Positions 20,227-28,277 of a DNA stretch of 37,877 bases are shown piece after piece. Position 1 is the first letter of the stretch. Each line of letters opens with the position of its first letter. The stretch is from a virus. The notes under the pieces are model-generated. The model made no database searches. It was not told the origin of the DNA and saw nothing but the letters and a program-made list of their open reading frames with translations. The stretch spans positions 1 through 37,877 of the IMG/VR virus record IMGVR_UViG_3300012925_000008, one strand, 5' to 3'. The position numbers and the translations under genes are program-made.

Positions 20227-22674
20227 TCAGTTGATCTGGTTCGGCATCGTGTTGATGCCGTTCCAGAAATCGAACGTACCGGCCGTCGGCGTCAGGTTCG
20301 GTGTTCCTGTCACCATGACGAACATGCCGTTCTTGTCGAGGTAGAGCGGGCCCTGTCCGGCCATCGGCACCGCCGAGACACTGGTGATCGCCTGCGGCCC
20401 GAAAATGAAGCCAGCGATGCTCGATCCGGTGATCAACGTCGCCCCGACCGTCGTTGTGGTCCATTCGTTCTTGGCTTCGACAGCGCCCAGCGATCGATCA
20501 TAGCAGCCCATGCTCAGCGCATCGAGGTCGAGGTTGGTGAACCCATAAAGCGTGCCAGCGACCACGGTACCGAATTGCACGATCAGCGGCGTGAGGAGCG
20601 GCGGATTGCAATGGCCATCCGCGCGGATATTCTCGAACGAGTTCTGGTGCAGTTGGCTCTGCACGAGCGATGGTACGAACGCGCAGGTCGGAAGCGCCCA
20701 GTACAGCACGTCGCCGGAATTGCCCAATTTGTTCAGATTGACTGTAACGGTCGTCGCGTTCTGGGCGATCGTTCGTGTCACACTCTCGAATTGATAGCCG
20801 CCGAATGCGACCCCGGTCCCGTTTGCGCTGGTGCTCGTTGCCGAATTATCGGCGATCGATATGCTCCACGTACCGGCACCTCCCTGCAGGGTCTGATTGG
20901 CGACCGTGCCGCAGGACATGGTCTGTCCCTGAAAACGCCGGAGCTGGTTGGCGGGTACGGTCCACGTAATGAGTTCAGGGCCGGTAACGCCGCCGCGCGT
21001 GAACAAGGTGCGGACCGCGCCGCGATAAGCATGTGCGGCAAAATCATCCGGCGCAAAGATAAGCGACGTCGTCTTAGTGAATCCATCTGGTCCTAACCCG
21101 CTCGTATTACCAACGGTATCGCCGCGGATGACCGGAAACAGGAACACAGGGCTGCTGCTGGCGGGAGAAACCGCGCCCATCATGCCCGCCACAGTGATCG
21201 ACGTGTTCGGGACCACGGCGATGACACGCGCGCCGGCTATATAGCAGGTGTTAATGCTTACGGTGCAGCCGGACGCTGTTCCAGCGGTCACGGTACATAG
21301 TACGGTGCCGGCATTGCAACTGATGAAACCGGCCCCTCCCCCCGGAAAGCCCCAGAACCCGTCATAGGCGTTCGTGGTGAAGGATGATCCGGTTGCTACG
21401 ACGATGATGTCGCCGACCGCGATCTGCTGGGTATTGGCGCAGGTAAAGGTGGGATTTGCGTTCGTCGTCTGGAAAGATGAGCAACTTGCCGGCGTCTGCT
21501 GGGCGGTGCCAGTGGCATTCTGCTTGACGTTGAGGACGATACCGGTGACCTGCTGGAAATTGGCGTTTGGCAGCAGGTTGTCGACGGTCCCGACCGACGC
21601 ACCCGGATAATTCGAGGTGAACGATATCCGCCAATTGCCCGAGGCTGCCGCGTCGGTGGTGATGAAGGCCCAGCTATTCAGCAGCAGCGTGCCGGAAACG
21701 CCGGACGTGAGACCTTCGATCGTGTCGTGGCTGTCAATGACCAGCGTGACGGCGCCGCCGCTGCCGAGCACATGGATCCAGAGCCCAAACCCGTTCCACA
21801 GCGTGTTGGCGCGCGGCAGCGTGAAGTTGATCGGGCCGGTCGCGATATAGGTCTGGCCACAGAACGAGGCCGTCACCGCCTGATTGACGGCGACCTGGGT
21901 CAGCGTCGAGCCGACGTCGAGATTGCCGGGAGCGCTCGCGTTCGACAGCAACTGGCAGTTCGGCGACAACGTCGCGGCACCGCCAAGCCCGAACGCCGCG
22001 CGGCCTGCGGCGAGGCTGCCGGCATTGACCACTGGCTGCATCGCCGAGGAAATGATTCCCGTCGCCGGAATCACGCCGGCGATCACATTGCCTTGGCTGT
22101 CGAACGCTATTCCGGTATTGGCGCGCCGGGCGGCGGTCGGCAGCACCAGATTGATGGTCGGCGGATCGACGATCGGCGCGGTGATGGCGCGAACAAGCTG
22201 GTCGGAGTTCTGCTGATCCAGCATCACGCCGAGGTCGAGCCCGGTTTCGGCGCCATTGCCGAGCGCAGTCAGCGAAGTCTTGTTCTGCAGGCTGACTGCC
22301 TGCGTCAGCGGCAGCGTGCGGAAGATCGTCAGACTGGTGCCGTTGGCGATCGGCGAGCCGCCCGGATTATAGGTGACCGTGCCGCCGATGCCCCAGATCG
22401 CGCCCTGCAGCGGCGGATTGAGCGTGATCTGGTATTGCGTGGTGCCCGCACCTTGCGTCAGCGCGGTCTGGTTGCCGGAGGCGTCGGTAAAGATCACACT
22501 GATATAGGCCGACGCCACGCCGACGAAGCTGAAGGCGAACTGCGTCTGTGCGCCATTGCCGAGCACGGTCGTCTTGTTGACGCTCGAATTGACGGTCGCC
22601 TGCGTTGAATATGGCGCAAGCGTCGGCGCGCCCAGCATCAGCGCGATCAGGCATCGGGCGATCCATCGCTTCAT
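20227..22674 (-). CDS. tail fibre protein, T7 gp17-like N-terminus, with signal peptide
   Basis: I choose ATG 22,674 (AAGGA 7 nt upstream, ATGA overlap with the preceding stop) over GTG/ATG 22,713. Residues 1-27 (KRWIARCLIALMLGAPTLAP, then YSTQA) are a classic Sec signal. Residues 28-170 are the phage T7 tail-fibre N-terminal domain that joins the fibre to the tail: NKTTVLGNGAQTQFAFSF, ISVIFTDASGNQTALTQGAG, YQITLNPPL, GTSLTIFRTLPLTQ, LDLGVMLDQQNSDQLVRA. The rest is beta-rich receptor-binding body with many Cys. Length 815 aa, longer than T7 gp17. The signal peptide is unexpected in a virion protein. Confidence 0.85.
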   Translation of the reverse strand: MKRWIARCLIALMLGAPTLAPYSTQATVNSSVNKTTVLGNGAQTQFAFSFVGVASAYISVIFTDASGNQTALTQGAGTTQYQITLNPPLQGAIWGIGGTVTYNPGGSPIANGTSLTIFRTLPLTQAVSLQNKTSLTALGNGAETGLDLGVMLDQQNSDQLVRAITAPIVDPPTINLVLPTAARRANTGIAFDSQGNVIAGVIPATGIISSAMQPVVNAGSLAAGRAAFGLGGAATLSPNCQLLSNASAPGNLDVGSTLTQVAVNQAVTASFCGQTYIATGPINFTLPRANTLWNGFGLWIHVLGSGGAVTLVIDSHDTIEGLTSGVSGTLLLNSWAFITTDAAASGNWRISFTSNYPGASVGTVDNLLPNANFQQVTGIVLNVKQNATGTAQQTPASCSSFQTTNANPTFTCANTQQIAVGDIIVVATGSSFTTNAYDGFWGFPGGGAGFISCNAGTVLCTVTAGTASGCTVSINTCYIAGARVIAVVPNTSITVAGMMGAVSPASSSPVFLFPVIRGDTVGNTSGLGPDGFTKTTSLIFAPDDFAAHAYRGAVRTLFTRGGVTGPELITWTVPANQLRRFQGQTMSCGTVANQTLQGGAGTWSISIADNSATSTSANGTGVAFGGYQFESVTRTIAQNATTVTVNLNKLGNSGDVLYWALPTCAFVPSLVQSQLHQNSFENIRADGHCNPPLLTPLIVQFGTVVAGTLYGFTNLDLDALSMGCYDRSLGAVEAKNEWTTTTVGATLITGSSIAGFIFGPQAITSVSAVPMAGQGPLYLDKNGMFVMVTGTPNLTPTAGTFDFWNGINTMPNQIN

Positions 22675-22859
22675 GGGGTATCCTTTTTCGGGTGCACATG
22701 CGGGTGCAGGCAATGTTTGGCGATATGGAGATCTTCGCCCGGGCGCTTCATCGCGCGCGCGTGCTCGTCCTGCTGATGGGTATGACGCTTGTGCGGTGCG
22801 ACCTTGCTGCGCCCTGGGTGCTTGGCCTGGTGCGGCGGATGCGGGGGTTTTTCGGTCAT
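22671..22859 (-). CDS. 62-aa His-, Lys- and Pro-rich protein
   Basis: The product has 12 His, several Lys/Arg and many Pro, with no hydrophobic core (for example PPHPPHQAKHPGRSK). It begins three bases after the stop of the giant ejection protein and ends in an ATGA overlap with the fibre gene. It may bind metal or nucleic acid, or be a disordered linker factor for tail assembly. No family recognised; the position in the late operon supports expression. Confidence 0.5.
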   Translation of the reverse strand: MTEKPPHPPHQAKHPGRSKVAPHKRHTHQQDEHARAMKRPGEDLHIAKHCLHPHVHPKKDTP

Positions 22860-22862
22860 GGC

Positions 22863-25800
22863 CTAGTGAACGGGCTCGCCGCGGAGCTTCGCGGTCTTGG
22901 CCGCGTTGGCCTTGGTGATGATGTCCGGATTCTGCATCAGGATGATCGACCGCGCCGATTCCCGGGCGCTGGTGATGATGTCCTTGATCTTCTCGGACTG
23001 GACCTGTTTCGGCATCGACGTGAAGCCCGGCGTGTTGACCAGTGCGTTCATGCGCATCTTCGCCATCCGTCCGCCGGTCCGGGTGAAATCGTCATATTGC
23101 TGATCGGAGAGTTCGACACCGCGGATCTTGCGTTCCAAGCGTCCGGGGTAATAGCCCGCATCGAGCAGCGCCTTGGTGGCGGGATCATTGTTGACGGCCG
23201 ATGGTCCGAGCGCAGTGTGGCTTTCGATCGGTTCGCCCCAGATGTCACGGACCGGAAATAAGCCGCGCGACATGCCAGGAATATGATTCCGTGCCACGTC
23301 GAGCATGGTGCGTACCTCGCGGCGATAAGGATCGGACAAGTTCGTGATCTGCGAAAGGCCAACCGAGAATGGAATGAAATCGGCCGCGAGATTGCGCAAA
23401 TAGCGGCCACCATCGCGGTCCCAGTGCCGGGCCGCGTCGATGAAATTCGACAGCCCCTTGGCCCAACTCTCGTCGGCGACCACTTCGGCAAACCCGAATA
23501 TAGCCCCTGCCGCCGCCTTAGTTAGGCCCTCCTCGTTGAGCGCGTGACCGGCCTCATATATGTCAGCGGTGCCCGCGATCAGCGGACCGAGACCACCCAA
23601 ATATTTCCGATACGGAACATAGGATTCGCCGACCTTGATGCTGTAAGGTTTCCATCCCGTCATTTCCTTGATCGCAAGTTGCTTCGGATCGGATGGGCCG
23701 CCACCAGTCAGAATCGCCTCGGACGTCAAACCGATTACAGCCGTTGAAAGACCGATACCAACCGCAATGCGCGCTCCTTGCATGTGTTGCGCAACGGGGC
23801 CGTTCTTACCCATCAGGTTGTCGCGCACAGCCTGTGAGGCGAAAGGTCCAATGATCGTTCGCTCGTTGAAACTCTCGTGCAGAATATTGGCGCCGACCTG
23901 CATGAACGGCATGACAATCTTAGCGAGGATGTTGTTGTTGACCGCTTTCTGCAGATGATACTGCGCCGTACCGAACTGGGCTCTTTTCATCAAGACCATT
24001 TTCATGGCCTCGTCGTGCGCCGCTTCTATTTCGGAAGTCGGCGGCGACTGCGTAAAATCCGCGATCTTGGTATTGAAGGCGTCGGAGCCCGGTTCAAGCC
24101 CGTCTTTCATCGCCGATCGAAACGCGCGACGCGCGATCTCTGCTTCATAGTTCATGCTATAGTGAACAGTATGGATCGCGGTCACCGCACGCGATGGCGT
24201 CTCGATGACATAGCCTAGCATACCCGGAATTGCCTGCGGCCGATGCGCCGCCTCGATTTGGCCAATCAAGCCTTCGACGTCGCCTTTCATGAAAGGTACA
24301 CCGGTTTTCAGCGCCGTCATTGCCGGGCCAAACCCATCCCGCATACCGCGCACCATGCCGTAGAGCTGCGCGCCGACTTCGCCAAAATAGACTCGCTCGC
24401 CCGGCGGCAAATCGCGGAACGCTCCATAAGCGGCAGCAACGCTAGTATCGACGGTTGACTTGAATATCTGAGTGACCGTGTTGCCGATGTCATATCCAGC
24501 GTGGGTGATCGGACCCGAGATCAGATTGTTGATGAACCACGACAAGATACCCTGTCGTATTTTCTGCCAGCGCGTCAGGTTCGCCTCGGCCACCGCTTTT
24601 GATACCTGCTGCGGTGTCTCCATCATCGCGAGCAGCGCGCCCTCTTCCTTCATCTGGTAGAGTGTCTTGCCTTGCGTGTTGCGCAGGAATGCGGAGAGAT
24701 CGGCCGCTTCCTTTGATCCGCCGAGATCACGGAAGGCACGCAGCGCCCGGCCGGCTTCTGCGGTCAGGCCCGAGACCTGCTCCTGGATCATCAAATGGCG
24801 CGCGCGGGCCTCGGCATACGCCACCACTTCGGCCTCGGTCCCGCCGGCGATCTTCGCTGCGGCATCGCGCACGGCGCCCGCCGACTGGATCAGCAGTTTG
24901 CGCGCGGCCACGATCTGTTCGGCATTGAACGCCTCGCCCAGCTTGCGTTCGGCCAGTTTGCCGGCATCCATGCCGAGGGCATCGGCGAGCTTCAGGACCT
25001 CGGCATCGGATACCCGGCCGCGCGTGATCGCATTGTCATAAGGCGACAATTCCTCCGCGGTCGCGCGGATCACGGCATTGACGTCCTCGCCGGTGCCAAG
25101 ATTGTCCAGCCGGATATTGCCGGCCTTGTCGATCAGATGGGTTTCGGATTTGGGGAGATCGGTGGTCGGGCTTAGGCGCTCTTGAGCTTCGCCGCGAGCT
25201 CGTGCAGCGCCGCCGCCCTGCTCTGCGGGTTGTACTGACGCAACTGCGTCGCGCGCGCCTGATGCATCTGGACGTTCATCAAAGGTGTCCCAGCCTGGCG
25301 CCGCGACATCCCAGCCGGGGACGTCTTCGGTTCGCTCGGGGGCACCGCGCTCGATTTCGGCATCGTCGGCTTCAAGGGCGAGTCTTTCGATGATTTGAGC
25401 CGGATCATTTAATCCCTCTTTGTGGTATAATTCAAGGGCGCGCGTGCGTTCCGCATCGGATAATTCGGCACCGCCGGCCTGCTTGACGGTGTCGTTGATG
25501 CCTTCGAGAAAACTGTGTTCGGCGTGCGCCTGTTCGGCCGGATCGGTCGGCCGTTCATGTGAAGCAACCTTGCCCCGCACCTCGGCATCGATCGCGTCGA
25601 GGAAATCCGTGATCGATGCGCCTTCCGGCAGATGGCCGGCCTCGATCGCGGCTTCGCGGGCGCGGTCGATCGACATGGTCGCGGATCGTCCGGCCTTGCG
25701 CGCCGCGCTGGATAATTGCTTCGGCGTGCGGATCAATTGGCCGTGGCCGGGAATGTAGTGGTTCTTGGCGCCGAGCGATTGCTTGAGATCGGCGATCAGC

Positions 25801-28277
25801 GCATCGCTGGCGCTGATCCCGCCGCGCGAGGCGATGAACTGCAGGAGCGGGGTCTGGGGTTTGTTTAGGCGCTCTGACTCTTTGCGTGCGCCAGCGCTTT
25901 CACCCGCAGCTTCACCTCCGCCCGCGCGCTTCGCTCCAGATCCGCCAACAACTTCAGTTTCTCCGGCGATTGCCCCGGATGCATCTGCATGACCTGCAGA
26001 TTGCGCACCTCTTGGCGCACGCCTTTCAGCTTCCGCTCCAGTGTCGGTAAGTCGGGTGTCATTCTCCTTGCCTTCTACCAGATTTTGAGCGGCATGGGAA
26101 TCCCGTTCTGCTTCGATGGTGGAAGCAACCTGATGGCTGCGCTCGGGCGGCGTGGTTGCCGCCAATTCTTCATGAGTCTCTGCAAGGCCACCTTTGGTTT
26201 CACGCTCCGGCGCAATTACCGTCTTTTCCGGCGTTTCGGTTAACAGCCGGTCGAAAACCCCGCGAATATCGTCCGAAATCGGGGCTTTCAGCGCTGCAAC
26301 GGTCCGGTAGATCGTGGTCAGCCACGCCTTGAACTGGGCGAACACCCGGGCCAGCGCGCGCGACGGCGCGCGGCCCTCCATCATGTAGGTCTCGAAGCCG
26401 CGGGCGAATTTCTCGTGGTGGCGGGTCTTGATGCTATCAGGCGAATCAATCCCGAGCCATTTCATAACGGTATCTGAATCCGCCCGGAGACTGGCCGGCG
26501 CTTCTTCGTCCCGCGCATCGTCCAGCATCCGATCGAGCCAGTCATGGCCGGTCTCATGGATGAAGGTCGAGGCGTCCGCTTTCTTCATCAGCGTGATCGT
26601 GTTCCGCGCGTCCTCGCGCAGCCGGATACGACCATTGCGCGTCGCGGTCTGTGCCAATTCCATCTCGCGGGACGCCTCTTTCTCTTTGGCCTTCCCCACC
26701 TTGATCTCCGGCGCTTCCGCCGCATACATCTCGGCGGCTGCGCCCTTCTTGCCTTCGAACCGTTGCGCCCTCGTCTCCCAGTAGGAGGCCACGACCTGGG
26801 CCGCGGCCTGCGCCTCCTCGGCGGGCCGGCCGGCGGCAACTAGCTTCTGCGACACATCGGCGACGATCGAGGGTGCATGCGCGATCGGCAACCGCGCAGC
26901 TTCCTCCGGCGTGTCCGGCTTGATGGCCTGCTTACCGGCGAACTGGGCGCCTTTCTCCGCGCCCTTGATCAAGGCTTCGGGCTGTGAAGGTGTGGCGACC
27001 TGCTTGGCTGGCTTCGCCTCTGCTGGGGCAGGCGCCGCAACAGGTTCAGCCGCAGCGTCGCCCGCAACCGGAACTTCGCTAGGCACAGCCTCAACCGGCT
27101 TCTCTTCATGGGCTACAGCCTCTGCTGGCGGCGCTTCCGTAGCTGCCGCTTCCGGCATCCGCTCCTGCGCATCCCGATAGGCCTTCGCCACATCACCCGA
27201 CAGATCGCGCATCCGGTAGTCGGTCGACATCAGTTGTCCGCGCACCTTCGCCATATCGGCGGAATCGGCCTGCGTGTGCTCGGCGATATAGGCGTCTCGC
27301 TCGGCCACCAGCGGATCGAGCCGCGCCTGGTATTTCTTGGCGAGGCGCGGCGTGGCGTCCTGCAGTTTCTGCTCGAGATCGGCGATCTCCGGGCCATGCG
27401 GCGCGGCCTCGCGGGCGGTCTGGTCGCGCACCTCGCGGAGTTCGCTGATCCAGCGCCGGAAGGTGTCCTTCTTCTCGGCCAGCGTATCGAACTCCTGGAA
27501 CGTCTCTGGCGCGATCTGGCGGGCAACCGTGTGGATGTCCGCGGGCTCGGCGGCAGGTGCTGCTGGCGGTGCCACCGGCGATGGCGCGGCCTCCGCGTCC
27601 TTGCCGGATAGAGGTTCCGGCTTGGCCACGTCCTGCACCTTGGCGGCTTCCGCCACCGCTTTCGCTGGTTCGGCCTCAACCGGCGCCGTTCCGAAATATC
27701 CCGCCTCGCCCGATCCGATCGTATCCAGCGATTTCGCGTGCGTGACGATCTCCGGGACATGCGGAATGCCGGCCATCTGATGTAGCCCAGCCGGAAATGC
27801 CTCTGGGATCGATGCGATCTGGCGGCCGAGCGATGGTGCGCCAGCTTCGGCACCTATCTGGGCAACCGCCTCCTGTCCGCCATGAAACACGCCCGACGCC
27901 GCGCTCTTGGCTGCCAGCAGTGCCGCGACGGCGGGCCGCATCACGGCTTCGTTGGCCGCCTTGATGATGTTGCGCTGGCCCTTGGCGTAGTCGTTATAGA
28001 CGCCGGCCTTGCGCAGCGCTTCGTCGGCTTCGCTGAGCTCGGCATTGCCCGCACCCCAATCCTGCTTGAAGCCATAACCGAACGCATCAAGGACGCGCGC
28101 ATGTGAACGGCCCGGATTGGAAAAGATCATGTCCTGAATCGGCGAGACGTTGCGCACCGGCTGGTCGGTCGGCTTGTAGTCGGCCGGAAACAGCGTATCG
28201 ACGTCCTTGGCGCCGAACAGTGTATCGACGTCCGGCTTGTCCGGCGCCGCGTCTTGGCCCTGGGTGATGTCGCTCAT
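22863..28277 (-). CDS. giant internal virion/ejection protein with HETGH metallopeptidase motif
   Basis: An 1804-aa protein at the T7 gp16 position. The N-terminus has a doubled DVDTLF (residues 17-30). Residues about 200-440 are Ala/Pro/Glu-rich linkers and a coiled coil. Residues 550-580 hold a zincin-type site, ITLMKKADASTFIHETGHDW, with H574, E575 and H578, as in large polyvalent phage proteins. The last third has helical parts (GILSWFINNLISGPITHAGY, VGQVGANILHE-like segments near the C-terminus) that may form the membrane channel. It is coupled by ATGA to the protein before it. Such proteins are ejected into the host to carry DNA across the envelope; the peptidase role is inference. Confidence 0.82.
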   Translation of the reverse strand: MSDITQGQDAAPDKPDVDTLFGAKDVDTLFPADYKPTDQPVRNVSPIQDMIFSNPGRSHARVLDAFGYGFKQDWGAGNAELSEADEALRKAGVYNDYAKGQRNIIKAANEAVMRPAVAALLAAKSAASGVFHGGQEAVAQIGAEAGAPSLGRQIASIPEAFPAGLHQMAGIPHVPEIVTHAKSLDTIGSGEAGYFGTAPVEAEPAKAVAEAAKVQDVAKPEPLSGKDAEAAPSPVAPPAAPAAEPADIHTVARQIAPETFQEFDTLAEKKDTFRRWISELREVRDQTAREAAPHGPEIADLEQKLQDATPRLAKKYQARLDPLVAERDAYIAEHTQADSADMAKVRGQLMSTDYRMRDLSGDVAKAYRDAQERMPEAAATEAPPAEAVAHEEKPVEAVPSEVPVAGDAAAEPVAAPAPAEAKPAKQVATPSQPEALIKGAEKGAQFAGKQAIKPDTPEEAARLPIAHAPSIVADVSQKLVAAGRPAEEAQAAAQVVASYWETRAQRFEGKKGAAAEMYAAEAPEIKVGKAKEKEASREMELAQTATRNGRIRLREDARNTITLMKKADASTFIHETGHDWLDRMLDDARDEEAPASLRADSDTVMKWLGIDSPDSIKTRHHEKFARGFETYMMEGRAPSRALARVFAQFKAWLTTIYRTVAALKAPISDDIRGVFDRLLTETPEKTVIAPERETKGGLAETHEELAATTPPERSHQVASTIEAERDSHAAQNLVEGKENDTRLTDTGAEAERRAPRGAQSAGHADASGAIAGETEVVGGSGAKRAGGGEAAGESAGARKESERLNKPQTPLLQFIASRGGISASDALIADLKQSLGAKNHYIPGHGQLIRTPKQLSSAARKAGRSATMSIDRAREAAIEAGHLPEGASITDFLDAIDAEVRGKVASHERPTDPAEQAHAEHSFLEGINDTVKQAGGAELSDAERTRALELYHKEGLNDPAQIIERLALEADDAEIERGAPERTEDVPGWDVAAPGWDTFDERPDASGARDAVASVQPAEQGGGAARARGEAQERLSPTTDLPKSETHLIDKAGNIRLDNLGTGEDVNAVIRATAEELSPYDNAITRGRVSDAEVLKLADALGMDAGKLAERKLGEAFNAEQIVAARKLLIQSAGAVRDAAAKIAGGTEAEVVAYAEARARHLMIQEQVSGLTAEAGRALRAFRDLGGSKEAADLSAFLRNTQGKTLYQMKEEGALLAMMETPQQVSKAVAEANLTRWQKIRQGILSWFINNLISGPITHAGYDIGNTVTQIFKSTVDTSVAAAYGAFRDLPPGERVYFGEVGAQLYGMVRGMRDGFGPAMTALKTGVPFMKGDVEGLIGQIEAAHRPQAIPGMLGYVIETPSRAVTAIHTVHYSMNYEAEIARRAFRSAMKDGLEPGSDAFNTKIADFTQSPPTSEIEAAHDEAMKMVLMKRAQFGTAQYHLQKAVNNNILAKIVMPFMQVGANILHESFNERTIIGPFASQAVRDNLMGKNGPVAQHMQGARIAVGIGLSTAVIGLTSEAILTGGGPSDPKQLAIKEMTGWKPYSIKVGESYVPYRKYLGGLGPLIAGTADIYEAGHALNEEGLTKAAAGAIFGFAEVVADESWAKGLSNFIDAARHWDRDGGRYLRNLAADFIPFSVGLSQITNLSDPYRREVRTMLDVARNHIPGMSRGLFPVRDIWGEPIESHTALGPSAVNNDPATKALLDAGYYPGRLERKIRGVELSDQQYDDFTRTGGRMAKMRMNALVNTPGFTSMPKQVQSEKIKDIITSARESARSIILMQNPDIITKANAAKTAKLRGEPVH

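Noticed and set aside
20164-22608. Long plus-strand frames (310 and 293 codons) under the fibre gene
   Set aside because: They are Arg/Asp/Gly-rich mirror frames of a gene with a recognised gp17 domain, typical of high-GC DNA.
28190-28240. DVDTLF doubled near the N-terminus of the giant protein as a functional repeat
   Set aside because: Only two short copies; probably a local duplication without special meaning.
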